Shown in pieces: positions 1 to 10,799 of a stretch of 46,915 nt of DNA. The stretch's first letter is position 1. Each line of letters begins with the position of its first letter. This stretch comes from Chara braunii (lineage: Eukaryota; Streptophyta; Charophyceae; Charales; Characeae). The translations under genes and the position numbers were made by a program. The notes beneath the pieces are model-generated. The model was not told where the DNA came from, did no database searches, and worked only from the letters and a program-made list of their open reading frames with translations. The DNA lies in assembly GCA_003427395.1 (NCBI GenBank), contig BFEA01000287.1, forward strand, positions 1,530,704 to 1,577,618, in the 5' to 3' direction.

Positions 1-34
1 CTTCTCTGCCCCCTGTACCGAATAGGTAATCACC
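1..34 (+). other. Displaced copy of 11094-11127 (library artefact)
   Basis: These 34 bases are identical to 11094-11127 and end exactly where the mate-pair adapter begins. The sequence right of the adapter is the true contig start. In a circularised mate-pair fragment, the right end of the fragment is read first, then the junction adapter, then the left end. This stretch is therefore best explained as the right end of a genomic fragment running from about 73 to 11127, left in the contig by a read that was not trimmed. It should not be read as genomic sequence at this position. Confidence 0.9.
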
Positions 35-72
35 CTGTCTCTTATACACATCTAGATGTGTATAAGAGACAG
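35..72. other. Nextera mate-pair junction adapter
   Basis: The 38 bases are CTGTCTCTTATACACATCT followed directly by its reverse complement AGATGTGTATAAGAGACAG. This is the Tn5 mosaic-end dimer formed when Nextera mate-pair fragments are circularised. It is synthetic vector-type sequence, not a natural transposon end. Confidence 0.98.

Positions 73-100
<28 letters not shown>
73..100. repeat. (GA)14 microsatellite
   Basis: A perfect 28-bp GA dinucleotide run immediately follows the adapter. It is the first genomic sequence of the contig, and contigs often break at such repeats. Confidence 0.9.
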
Positions 101-103
<3 letters not shown>

Positions 104-1429
104 GCAAAATGAGAATGAATGTACTCGCAAACCACAGTAGATCACAAAAAACAAAAATCATGGCGGTGTACCTTTCCATGTTCTAGCGGAAGAGTCATGA
201 TTTAGAGAAACGTGTGATTTCTTGGCCTATTGAAATAACTCAAGAATTTTGTTGTCTTGATTTTTCGAGTCCTTAGGTTTTTGATAGGTGATGCCTGGAA
301 GCAACAAGCGAAAGTCGAAGAATGGCTTCGATAAAGTAGAAGGTGAAGCCGGTCTCATTCCGGGCCATACGTTGCAGTTCACGTGGTGACCGGTGTATAC
401 GTGGAGAGTAAGCGACAACTGAATTCACGCTCAATGTCAATAGTGAGCCTGAAACTTGAGAATCCACGTGACACTAGATTGCCTGAGAAGGTACTCATGC
501 AAGAACTTAAACCTTCAAGTGACAATTCAATTAAATTAGAGATCGTGGGAATTGGGGAAATAACTTAACGATGACTCTCGTTTTGCACATTTCGAGAGTA
601 ATGCAGTGAGGATCTGTGTGTGTGTGTGTGTGTCTCCCTCCCCCTGCCATGGACGTTTGAAATTTGGAAAAAAATCATAAATCATGCCCCGTTGTCGGGG
701 AAAATTCACTCCCTTTTTGCACAAATTGAACCCCCGCTCGGGCGAGCGAGCAAGTGAGATAGATAGATAGATAGATAGAGAGGGTCTCGCTTAACTACTC
801 TTGAAATGTGCAAAACAAAAGTGAATCTTCCGCTAGAACATGGAAAGATAGACAACTATTATTTTTACCTCACGTGCATGTCAAAACAAGTGGACTGACG
901 CCCAAAGTTTCGGCGGGCTGTGGGGAGCACCCTGCACAGGCCGCCGATATTCTCTCTCTCTCTCTCTCACTCCCTGAGAGCGAGAACGTTTTTTTTTTTT
1001 TTTTTTTTTTTTAATAGAAGAATGTTGTTTATATATATATATTTGATCTTTTTGTTTTTGTATGTGCACCTACCGGTAACTCGAGGCTCGGGAACCTTCG
1101 ATCACCAGTATGTTGAGGCTCGGGTTGTTCAAAATTCAGGTCAGGCCTAAACAATTGGTAGGTATTGGTGGTTTCACACCGACAGGAAAACCAACTCGAC
1201 CTAAGACCAGCTTCCCCGGAAAAAAAAACGGGCCGGGGAACCGCCACGGCAGACACTCCCAGACAAACGCAATAAGTTGCGCTCCATCATGGAGAAAGGG
1301 GACTTATAAGGAACCCCCCACCCTTTGTGAAACATGAGTACTCCTCTTCAGAAAGGAAGGTAGGTGGGAGGTGGGTCCGACTGAGGCGAACCCGCAACGC
1401 AAATATGGTTTGAACGGGTTCAGTCAAGT
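101..1429. repeat. Non-coding stretch with several microsatellites
   Basis: No gene is recognisable here. The stretch contains a TG run (about 615-633), an AGAT run (about 757-780), a CT run (about 951-969), 24 consecutive T (989-1012) and a short TA run (about 1031-1042). Open frames across these runs are low-complexity and show no family motif. Confidence 0.7.
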
Positions 1430-1859
1430 TAGGGGCTCCTATGTTCTGATAAGATCCTGGGGATTAGGAACGATGAGGAGGAAATTAAGAAATATATTGC
1501 AGGGAGTCTGGGCGCATGGGCATTCTCAAGGTTTCTGCTTTCCTCCTTGTGGAATAGAAGGTGAGGGTCCTATTTGACACAAGCCGTGATGCGGGTCTGG
1601 AGTGTTTTTCACACCAGGTGCTGCTAGAGATACAATCCATGAAAATAAAATTCAACAACCTATGAAACAACAACGAGATTCAGACCTGCCTATGCAGAAT
1701 CCTCAAAATGAGGCTCTTATCGACTTCGACTAGCCTGGTTGACGTGGTGTGGCAGAGATTGTAGCCAGGTCAAGATAGGGCTAAGGGCAAAATAGACCAA
1801 CACTTAAGGACGGCTCCGATTAAAGTCATTTATGGAAAGGGTCCGGTCTGGGCCAAGGG

Positions 1860-2740
1860 GATAAGAACAACCGATTTAGATATCTTCACAATTAACGTTA
1901 ATGGTCTCGCCACGATCTCCCCAAACAAAAGGCAAGCAATTTTGGACCAAATCTATGAAATTTCAGGAAAGATCTGCCTAGATGTGGTATTTGTGCATGA
2001 AACCCACATGATGGACACTCTAGATCATTGTCACCCCACCGGGCAATATGGCCCCATGTTGCACATTTAGCAAATGCACCAAGGGTCACCCCTATCCATT
2101 GGTCAGGGGATCAGGTGGGTGGACGATGGATGGTCATGCCAACCATGCTTAAACTCAGAGTGGTCTGCATCATTTGCTTCCACCCTCCAGATACAACAAC
2201 GGAAAGGCATACCTTTTCTGAGTCCCTCCACTCTCAAATCCTTATTAGAATCATACTCATCCTCGCCAGGGACTTTAATGTCGCATCCGACTGAAGTCTC
2301 GACCGTTGGTGAATATGTACACCCTGCCCCTTATATATCAACGAGGACGACAAGCTGATGCAAGAACTTTGTACCTCCCTGGACCTATATAACATCTTAC
2401 GTGAAACTTCACCATACGAGTGGAGGTTCACATGCTTCAAGAACACCGCCTCAAGCTTAGTCTCCAAGTCATAAATCAACCTCATTTTGATGTCCAAGGA
2501 CATGGAGGGGCACTACAGTTTACCCCACTCTTTCCCGGCAGCCCATATAAGGGTTTGGACCATGCAGTGTTGTTCTTCCGGAAGCGCCCTCATCAGGGCT
2601 CAATTATTTAAATTGAATACCTCCCACATAAAGTCACAAGTCTCCATCACCATGTTGTTGCTGTATGATACTTTTGGCAAAACCAGAAGACCCATTTTGA
2701 TTTTCGAAATCGATTGGTTCAATAATGGTATGCTTTATCT
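1860..2740 (+). pseudogene. LINE endonuclease domain, decayed
   Basis: The reading begins with an 'INVNGL'-type first strand near 1890. It then has 'VHETHM' with the catalytic Glu codon at 1999-2001, a 'DFN' motif (Asp at 2271, Asn at 2277), and a 'DHAV' motif (Asp at 2558, His at 2561). These four landmarks occur in this order in the exonuclease-endonuclease-phosphatase domain of L1-type LINEs, which nicks target DNA to prime reverse transcription. Stops at several points and shifts between frames show it cannot make the intact enzyme. The family call rests on motif order seen by eye, not on a search. Confidence 0.6.
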
Positions 2741-3059
2741 GGCGTGAAAATGCAAAAAACTTTCAATAGCCATTGCTTGTGAAAAACATACAAGATCGTG
2801 AACAATAACCAGACCAACACGATATCATGTCCCTCAAAGAAAAATTGCTTGATTTTGCTAACCATAGATGATAAGGTATATGAATTTGAGGCAATCTTAC
2901 CCGATACCAGACAGAAGGGTCAATGACCTTAGACTTCTTCGCCCTGGCCCGAGCCAGAGTGGTGAGACAGACCATTAATGTCTTTCTGGACCCTTTCAAT
3001 CCCAACATGCTATGAGTCACCTTCACACCTCAATGTGTGAAAGTGGCCATGGAAATTTA

Positions 3060-3480
3060 TGAGGGCTTGTTTATGTCACACATTCGAGATCAAGACAAAG
3101 AACACAGAGAGGTCGATATTGATGATTTCCTTACCCCTTTGGTAAAAAGACTATCAACCCATCACCAAAAATGAAGTGTGGACGACCCTCCTCCAAACGA
3201 GGGACGAAACCCCCCCAAGCGTAGACAGTTTCTCAAATATATTTGGGTGACCTTTTATAAATCTACTGTTGAACGATGTAACAAGTTACTACTGCCAAGT
3301 ATGAGTGGAGGGATCGCTGGGAAAAGTCATTGTGGAGGAACCGTTGACGAACATCATTGGTCAGGGGGTATCCACCTTGCTATATAAGAGAGGGACAAAA
3401 TTCATCTACTCAACTACAAACTCGTCACCCTGCTAACAGTGTCCGCACAAATACCCCTACAACTTGAAGGATATTTGTTC
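3060..3480 (+). pseudogene. LINE reverse transcriptase N-terminal remnant
   Basis: Around 3160-3260 the translation resembles the 'T-x-x-E-V-x-x-x-L' start of LINE RT. At 3375-3442 it shows 'LLYKRG'-like and 'IHLLNYKLVTLL'-like pieces in adjacent frames, matching the conserved block around 'NYRPI-x-LL'. The remnant follows the endonuclease fragment at the expected distance. At least one frameshift and one stop lie within it, and nothing recognisable as RT follows 3480. Confidence 0.5.
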
Positions 3481-4285
3481 GTAATTTTTTGCATTTGGCA
3501 TGAGCCGCATCTGTGCTGATAATTGAGGCAGTGACAAATTTATTTTTTGGCAACCCACAATCGACTCTCATAAGTCGGAACGACGAGCGCGCATATGGTT
3601 AGGTAAGAGAGTGTGGGGGCGTGCACTTTGAGCCTCATGTTGATTATCCAGATGTTTGACGGTTCTGCGGATAGGCAACAAAATTGGTGATTTCGTAGAG
3701 TGGTGTGAGTTAGAAAAAAATCTCGGTCGTGTCATGCAAGACGTGACTTCGTGTGTTGTAAGCATGCAAGAGCGGGGTACCGCTCTGTCTGAATGCGCCA
3801 TCTATACTTGTCGCGGATCCTTGTGACAGAACAGGGCGTTGCGAGGTAAAACTTATCTCCACCTAGGAAGCTATCACCATCCTTAGGTAGGTGTATCCCT
3901 GCCGAGCTACTAACCCACATGTAGCGGCTTTTACATATTTTGGTAGAGGTAGGGTAGCCTTGGGCATTTCTTAGTCGTTGCAGCATACCGAAAACGTGTG
4001 TTAATATGCCCAGACTCTTGGCTCGGTTGTGGCTCATCGCTTAGGGCGTCGAACTCCTAAGTTGGGTCGCATGAACTCTTTGTAACGACTCAACTATACC
4101 GTGGTCATATATGACTCTTAATTTTAAGGCTCGCGCTGACTCGCGCAACCTTAAATATCATAAAAAGACAGTGTCGCTCCCTATGCAATGGACCGAACCC
4201 TCGGCAGGAGAAGAGATGGTTAACAACAAACGCTATTTACATGTCACTTTCAGCCGCTTCAGGTCCCCACCTGAAACTCCTGAAA
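3481..4285. other. No recognisable feature
   Basis: No motif-bearing frame, tandem repeat or RNA gene was found here. The longest open frame (minus strand, 3732-4037) has no recognisable domain and no coding support. Confidence 0.5.
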
Positions 4286-4392
4286 TGACCTGAGGTGGTT
4301 GAAGTTTCTGAAAGGGGTTTCAGGTACCCCTATCCAACCATTTGGATGGGGGTACCTAAACCCCTTTCAGAAGTTTCAACCACTTTAGGTCA
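4286..4392. repeat. Long hairpin 1 of a tandem foldback pair
   Basis: The left arm from TGACCTGAGGTGGTTGAAG pairs with the right arm ending CTTTAGGTCA. The arms are about 45 nt and nearly complementary, with a short loop near 4340. Its arm sequence resembles hairpin 2, with shared 'CTGAAAGGGGTTT..AGGT' and 'CCCCTTTCAGAAG' blocks. It could be a foldback/MITE-like element or an inverted-duplication small-RNA source. Confidence 0.75.
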
Positions 4393-4417
4393 TTACGACG
4401 GTTTCATGTCCCCACCT

Positions 4418-4532
4418 GAAATTCATGAAGTGGCCGATGCTTTTGAAAGGGGTTTTAGGTCCCTCCATCCAAATGGTTGGATGGGGGGACCTGAAATCCC
4501 TTTCAGAAGCTTTAACCACTTCAGGTCATTTC
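4418..4532. repeat. Long hairpin 2 of a tandem foldback pair
   Basis: Left arm (GAAGTGGCCGATGCTTTTG and onward) and right arm (ending CTTTAACCACTTC) are near-complementary over about 45 nt around a loop near 4480. It follows hairpin 1 by about 25 nt and shares its core arm sequence, so the two probably arose by duplication. A third, partial stretch of related sequence follows at about 4600-4660. Confidence 0.75.
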
Positions 4533-4550
4533 ACGTGACACACAACAACA

Positions 4551-4580
4551 TTAAAACAACAACAACAACAACAACAACAT
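4551..4580. repeat. (CAA)n microsatellite
   Basis: A short run of AAC/CAA units lies just right of the hairpin pair. Confidence 0.8.
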
Positions 4581-4660
4581 AAAACTTGTCATCCAAACCA
4601 CTCGAAACTTCTGAAATGACCTGAAGACACATTTCAGCGGTTTCAGACCACTTTAGAATC

Positions 4661-5829
4661 TTTCATTCTGAATTTTTAGGTGGTCGTTAACTATGAGTGG
4701 GCATGAGAGCAATCTCCTCAACGTGTGTCGGGTACCAACCTTACACGTCGGGAAGTCGTGCCTAAGCCACACGCCCATCCTACAGAGGGACCTAGTCTGA
4801 CGGAAGCATAACAAATAAATCAGGCAAGGACATGCCACTGCATTTAACATAAACTGAAAATAATAACAAAAAAACATATAGGTTATGTGACTTTAAATAT
4901 ATATTGAAGGAGATGAGTTCTTAGACCATACCAAACGTAAAAAGTAATAGGTTTTTGGGCCTCTCAAAGTCAAGTAAGCAAAATGGTTCATCTCATTGGG
5001 ATGCTTGGGCCGAAGCCCCAATGGGTTGTGGCCATGACAATATATACAAGTTTTTTTACCGAGCATAATCAAAATCAAACCTTACTGGTCTGTGAAAATG
5101 ATTAAAAGGACATCACACAATGTACATTGAGTCAACCCTTTGTTCAACTTAACTCCATCCATGTCTCGCACACGCATCAAACCTTCCACAGTCAAGTACT
5201 TGTTTTTTTTTTGGTTTTTTTTTTCAATCTCTGAATCAGATTCAACCACCTAAGGACCCTTTAGACTGTCATATACCTTTTAGATGATGGAAAAAAAAGA
5301 ACAAAAATGTCATTTATTGTAGGTTTTGCTCTAGGTTTGACTATAAAGCTTGGGAAATGAAAAAAAAAGTGAAAGTTTGATAAATTATCGATCTCGTATA
5401 AATTTGGGCAACACTTACCCTAAGAATCTCATATACAAAAATCTACACTTAGGTTGAAAACAAAATCCAATCATCATATTAGACCTAGAATACTCAAACC
5501 TTGCAGTCACTATTTACTTAATGTTCCAGCACGCGGCGAGTATTTATGAGACTAAGCTAAGAAATAACACACATAATATACGCAAAAGTAGAATGATGCA
5601 AAATAGTTTCTTCCTTCTTCGATTATGATTATGTCAATAGCATTAGTGAGAAGGAAGAGCTCGCATGCAAGAGACTCACCCATCCGCCTTTCGACTTCGG
5701 CGACGTGTCTCATGAGAAGGCAGAACAAACCATGATTCAGCCAGGCGAGTCCGAGCATGGGCTACCCATCCATCCCTCGTCTTCTGTATGAGCCAGATAG
5801 AACTAACTACTATCATAACCCTTAGTAAT
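4661..5829. other. No recognisable feature
   Basis: AT-rich sequence without convincing coding frames, RNA genes or tandem repeats. T-rich tracts occur near 5200-5225. Confidence 0.5.
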
Positions 5830-7300
5830 ATAGGTATATGTCATCTTTCCACCTTTCAGCCTCGGTGACAACTAAGTGCAAATGACCCACTTTAACCAGA
5901 CAATATATGAAATATAGGGCACCCTTCCACCTTTCGGCTTTCACAGTGGCTCATAACCCTGTCTTAGGTGTAAGGTTGCCCCTCCACCCGAAGGTTTCAG
6001 TGACCATCTGAATTATTAGACACCTATAAATATGTTCCAACAGTAATCACACTCTTCGTGTGTTTTTGTTTTACTACTGTTTATTTGTTTTGATCTCTTG
6101 CATTGATTGACTCTTAGCTAATTAAAATTATTGAAGAAACTTCGTGGACAAACACAATTTATGTGAAGTTAAAACAGCAACTCTTTGAGCATTTGACAAA
6201 CTAACACCATTCATTTCAAAATAGTTTGTCTTGAGAAACACGAGCAATCCAAGTTGTAGGGTTTCCTTTTCCTTGTCTCATCCTTACTTCTGTAGGTTTG
6301 CTGATAATAGGAATATATGAAAAAACTCCCACCCATATTTTACCATCGACGGCTATCCTCCACCTTTACCTCAAACTTACAACCCTCGATCTTAACCTTG
6401 ACCTAAGGTGTTAGTCCACCCGTTTGTCACGCTTCAACGACTGTCCTTCACCTTTCTGCTTTCCCTGAGATATAGTTGTTACACTTAACTATAACTCAGA
6501 TGTTGGGCCACCTTTTCATTACACTCCGACGATGACCCTATACCTCTACTCTGGACTTAGTTTACTATCCCAATCTCTAACTTTATCATAAACTTTTAGA
6601 TGCCAGGTCACCCTTCCGCTTATGCTTCGACGGCTTCCCTACACCCTTATCTCTAACCTACCATCTCAAACCCTAACCTTTAGGCGTCGGGCCCCTCCAC
6701 TCAAGTGTTTCATTGACAACCTTAAACTTAAACCTTACATCTGCGATCTCAACTTTAACTTAACCTTGGTTTCAATTGTTGGGTCGCTCCTTCATCAAGG
6801 AGCATCGGTGGTCACCCCTCCGTTTAAATAATTATGGCGGCTACCCCTTCACTTTGAGATTTTGACAGATACCCCTCACCCTCCTATTATAGACCTATAA
6901 CCTCGAATTCTACCTTAAGCGTCAAGTTTCCCTTCATCCAAGAGAAGTGGTTGTCACCCCTCCATCCAAAGGTATTAGCGGTCACCCCTCTGTCTGAAAG
7001 ACATTGGCGGCTTCCCCTCCACCTTGGCATCATTGATGAATCTCAATCTCATACCAATAATCACGCAAGTGAAATGTCCGAGTCACCCTTCCACCTTTTG
7101 GCTTTAGCGGCAGACTCTCACTGTCAAGCTATTACTCTTATAAATGAGGGACCACCACCTTTCGACTTCCACAACAAACCCTCAATGCCAACTATCAATC
7201 ACTCATACGACGGGTCATCCTTCCACCTCTCGGCTTCAGCGCCAGACCCTCAGAACCAAGCTTCTCAATCATGCTGCAGAACACACTACTTAATTTATTT
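5830..7300. repeat. Strongly diverged dispersed/tandem short repeat
   Basis: A phrase close to CCTTCCACCTTTCGGCTT followed by 'CRGYGRC' recurs at irregular spacings of roughly 70-150 bp. Examples lie near 5845, 5932, 5985, 6457, 6608, 6690, 6790, 6940, 6975, 7010, 7090 and 7217. Many copies are followed by 'ACCCTNA'-like words. The pattern looks like an old, decayed satellite or minisatellite. No coding assignment is made. Confidence 0.5.
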
Positions 7301-8429
7301 TCTTAATGAAGGACCAAAACATTATAGTTCATATTTCGTTCAAGTGCAAGCACAACCACGAAAAAAAGGAAGTATAGGTAGGAGTATATGAAGATATAAA
7401 GAGAATAGGACCTCATCTGCAGTTCCCTGCCTCCAGAGGTCCGCCTAGACTCCTCCAGAGCTCCCACCATCGATGGGTCAACCCCTCACAGGGCTTTAAC
7501 GCAATCTCATGGGTTGCAATCTCACTTGCTGCCCTCCTCTCTCGAATCAAGGACTAGACTAAGAAGATGAACGGTAAACAAGAATTTTTTTAGTCGCTCA
7601 AGATATAAGGGGGGTCATTTATACTAGTATGGAGAGGGCTTTGGTGCCTTCATGTCCTGAGTGCGCCGCAATGGCAGTCAATTGTAGTAAAGCCCTTCGG
7701 CTGGAACCATCTCTTCACCCTCCTTCCGATCAATGTTGCACACCACTACACTACACTCCACCCATAGTAACCGGCCGTTGCTGAGCATAAAGAACAGTAA
7801 CACTTTAATCTGTGGAAAAGAAAATTGTTGCTGAGTGTGGAAAACAACAACATTTCAACTGCAGAAAATAGTTGCGGCTGAGAACACAGGACAACAACAC
7901 TTTCAACAGCAACAACGACACACGGTCTCAACGACAGTAGCAGTGACACATGACGCACCGATCCTGAGCTTTCAAGAAAAACCCGCGGTTCTGGCCTCGA
8001 GTCGAGCAATAACCTCAATACCACCCCTAGCTGTACCACACTCACAGTTTCGACTACAATGTGTTTCAAACAACAGCACCACCAATAACAATATGAAGGA
8101 GTGGCAGTCGTGGCGACAAAATATTCGGTCTTAGGTAGTGAACACTCAGCTTCAACTGCACTGGAGCAGTTGTCTCAGCATCATATGCCCACTTTTGCAA
8201 TATGCTCTCACCTCAGCCGGAATGGCAAATGGCTATACCTGTTGCAACAAGCCAAAACTCCCAATCGCATTTCATGTGACAAGTTGACACGAACTCAATT
8301 GTCAAACAAACTCAGCAACATGAAAGCAATAGCTCACCCCTATTGCCAGCGTTTCTTCTTGCATTCTCCTCCCCCATTGTCGTTCCTTCCTATATCTTCA
8401 TGTTGTGGAGGTTGTTCCTCTTTATCCTT
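7301..8429. other. No gene; CAA/CAG-rich patch
   Basis: No domain-bearing frame was found. A patch rich in CAACA words (about 7790-7930) creates artificial glutamine-rich frames. The left part of the decayed minus-strand gag-like reading may extend into the right edge. Confidence 0.45.
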
Positions 8430-9450
8430 CATACTATTTACTTATCCAGTTGACTCCTCGGTTTGCTCCTTTTTTTATGAAGTCGCGTCCCTCTTATCCA
8501 TCTATCGCCCCACGAAAGCTCCCTTATGACCTCTTGAGCTTCTCTCCCTGCCTTAGCCTTGAGACGAAATCTCGTCTTTAAAGGAGGCTCCCTCATTGTC
8601 TCCTCCTCTCCACCTTGGATCGTCTTATCGCTTGCCCCCTCTTCCTCTCGCCCTCTTTTTGACAGCTCGACACTGTAACTTCTTTTACCTCTTCTTTTAT
8701 TTTAGGTTTTTCGCTCCTTTCTTTATTACTTGGCACCTCGCCTTCTTTGCCTCCTTTGGTTTCGAGCTCCCCCTTTCTTGTCCCTTTGACACTCTTCCCC
8801 TCTTAACTAGCCCATAGTCTTCTTCCTCTGACTCCTGGTCACTGATTTGAACCACCACTTCCGACCTCTTTTTCCTAAATTGTTTTTTTGGTCCAATGTT
8901 TATTTCCTTTTGCCTTTCTGTGATATATTCGTCTTTCGTTAATTCCTTGAAGTTCATCCAGTCGCTAAACTTACCATAGATTCGATGCATCATCCCTGTT
9001 TGCTCCTCCACCACCCAGAAGCCCATGTTCCTCATCTTGTCTTCGACTATGAAAAATACTTTGTCGACACAAGCGACAAAGGTCATGAAGAAAGGTGTCA
9101 CATTAGTACCCGACCATCAAAGATAATTGGTAGCATCGCCCCTTCCTTGCAAAATCCTGCTATGAAAGCATGCTCAAAATCCCCCTAAGAAGCGGACATG
9201 TCCGACATATAGGGTATAATGTTGTGAATAAGAGGAGTTCCCTTTATTGATGCCAACTTGTCACTCTTAGCCATGTCTATTAATCGTGCATAGTGATTAA
9301 ACAATGTTAAGAACTGCACCTTGTCTCCATTATAGACTGGGCATCCTCCGCATAGTTTCACCTCTCCCTACTTCTTCTACCTAGTTTTCATGAGATGAGC
9401 CCCTTGGGCCTATGATCCCCTCCCTTTTGCTGCTCGGTTAAGTTTGTCAT
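8430..9450 (-). pseudogene. Gag-like ORF downstream of pol (minus-strand element), decayed
   Basis: The reading starts at ATG (9450-9448 on the minus strand), 10 nt after an intron-like 3' splice site, and continues leftward with stops and frameshifts. Near its N-terminus is a 'P-V-Y-x-GD-x-V...L..F..YA' pattern, then an 'FDG...F...VA....E-D-K' pattern, then a Lys/Glu-rich tail (about 8430-8870). The same three segments, in the same order, occur in the plus-strand gag-like ORF at 31933-33726 ('P-I-Y-x-x-GD-x-L', 'FDG...F...LVA....E-E-K', then a charged coiled coil). That shared order is why I call it gag-like. No zinc knuckle was found here, so it may be lost. It lies directly downstream of this element's integrase, an unusual order. 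Confidence 0.55.
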
Positions 9451-9459
9451 GGATTCAAT

Positions 9460-9602
9460 CTGCATAGACAAAAGGAAAAACGATTGACACAAAAGAGAGT
9501 AAGAACAGGGTGGACGTTTGATGACTTGCAAGAGAGCACAAACATCAATAGTGAGCAAAACAAACCTTTTTTTTACCCATAGTAACTCCTTCCTCTCGTT
9601 AC
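9460..9602 (-). other. Intron-like spacer between pol and gag-like ORF (minus strand)
   Basis: Read on the minus strand, the 143-nt spacer starts GTAACG two bases after the pol stop codon. It ends in a T/C-rich tract followed by TATGCAG. The donor position follows the Pol C-terminal 'V-R-E', as in the plus-strand copy (31510). Splicing is inferred from sequence pattern only. Confidence 0.45.
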
Positions 9603-9603
9603 C

Positions 9604-10655
9604 TTATTCTCTTACGACAAACGTTTTCAGCCTTGCCCCCGTGATCCCATATTTCCAAACAGATCAGTTCGTCTTTGCGATCTCGTATGTCCCTTGCCCT
9701 GAGCATTCTCGGATCTTGTATGGTCCTAACCAGCTCTTGTGTAGTTTCGTGGACCATTGCTTCTTGAGAGAGGACTCATATAATAGGCGGTGTTTCCAAC
9801 ATCAAGGGACTCATTCGGTCCCACCTTTCTTATCCTCATATCTATTGTGCCTAGTATTTCCCACAACTTTTTGAACCCTCTTCCTAGTGACCTCGATTTG
9901 CCGTGCTATCAGGTCCAGCAACTCTTCGAAAGACAACTCATGCTCTAGGTGGTGCTGTCGTTAAGTCTTGAGAATGGTCTTGAAAAGGAAAGTTGCGTAT
10001 CTTTTGTATTATAGCGTAGCTGACCCGTACACAGTGGTGCATTTTATTATCACATTTTCTACAAAAAAAACATCATAAAATACAATAGTCACTTCAAGTT
10101 ATGTAGTCGCTCAACGCACCATTTTGCTAACATATTAGTGATCGTGGAGTGCCAATTTTCCACCGGGTCATTTGCTTGAGGATGAGCCTTTGTGGTGCAG
10201 TGATAAGATATCCCAAATCTTTGCAACACCGCTTGCATTTCAACACTCTTGAATTCCACCCCCTTGTCTATCACCATTATAGGCACGAAGAGGTATATGA
10301 GGTAATACTATTTGATGCACCTAACTATCGTCGCCCCTGTCTTCTCTTTGATCACCTCCTCTTTGACAAACCATGTCAGGTTGTCCTTTGCATCGAATGC
10401 GTAGTTGAATCCCCGAATGTCGAGTGGAATAACTAAAAGGTCTACGTGTACATGCACCCCAGGGTCCGTTGGCACCACCGGTTGTAAGTGTTCCAGAGAC
10501 TTAAGTTTCTCTATTACCTGACATGATATACACGATCGACAATACTTTCTAATCATCCTTTGGAGATTGCACCATAAGTAGAGTTCGGTAATATTTCCTT
10601 CCATAATTTTGAAGGACCAGTGTTTCCCTGCCACTCCGCCATGTAGGGCCGCTGT
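9604..10655 (-). pseudogene. Ty3-type integrase and Pol C-terminus, decayed
   Basis: On the minus strand the reading opens with a His-His-Cys-Cys zinc-binding remnant ('LHGGVAGKH' and 'YCRSCISCQ', about 10640-10500). The catalytic core follows, with 'HVDLL' (first Asp), 'VIDKG' (second Asp) and 'PQANDPVE' (Glu). There are 35 residues between the second Asp and the Glu, the standard DDX35E spacing. The C-terminal part (about 9900-9604) has 'EELLDLIARQI', 'WLGPYKI' and 'ARLKTFVVRE', then TAA at 9606-9604. Stops and frameshifts break it. No RT or RNase H lies to its right, so the element is truncated there. It is homologous to 30451-31509. Confidence 0.8.
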
Positions 10656-10799
10656 CGCGCCCCCACTGCTTCAAGGGTTTGGTTAGATATCCTTCCCCGG
10701 ACCGAGCTCAGTGGGTTGGAGGACTGACAGACTGTCACGCAGGATTTTGATAGGTATAAAAATAGAGGTGTATTCAAAGGCAGTCTTTATCACACTTAG

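Larger units (their letters stand above)
1430..3480 (+). mobile_element. Degenerate L1-like LINE fragment
   Basis: Fragments in three frames line up in the order expected for an L1-clade non-LTR retrotransposon. A possible ORF1 remnant (about 1430-1720) precedes an AP-like endonuclease (about 1860-2740), which precedes the N-terminal part of a reverse transcriptase (about 3060-3480). Stops and frameshifts are frequent. No YxDD catalytic core and no 3' tail are seen, so the element is broken off after the first RT blocks. The ORF1 assignment is weak; the endonuclease and RT assignments are better supported. The element is inactive. Confidence 0.6.

Noticed and set aside
3732-4037. 101-residue minus-strand ORF
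   Set aside because: No motif, no neighbour context, and a length plausible by chance.
10653-10664. TGTCGCGCCCCC as the start of a plus-strand LTR paired with GGGCGTGACA at 26370
   Set aside because: The inverted-end match is good, but on the minus strand these bases continue the integrase leader ('V-G-A-R-Q-R', matching 'CGRNRQI' in the plus copy), and no second copy of the following sequence exists near 26370 or 35270.
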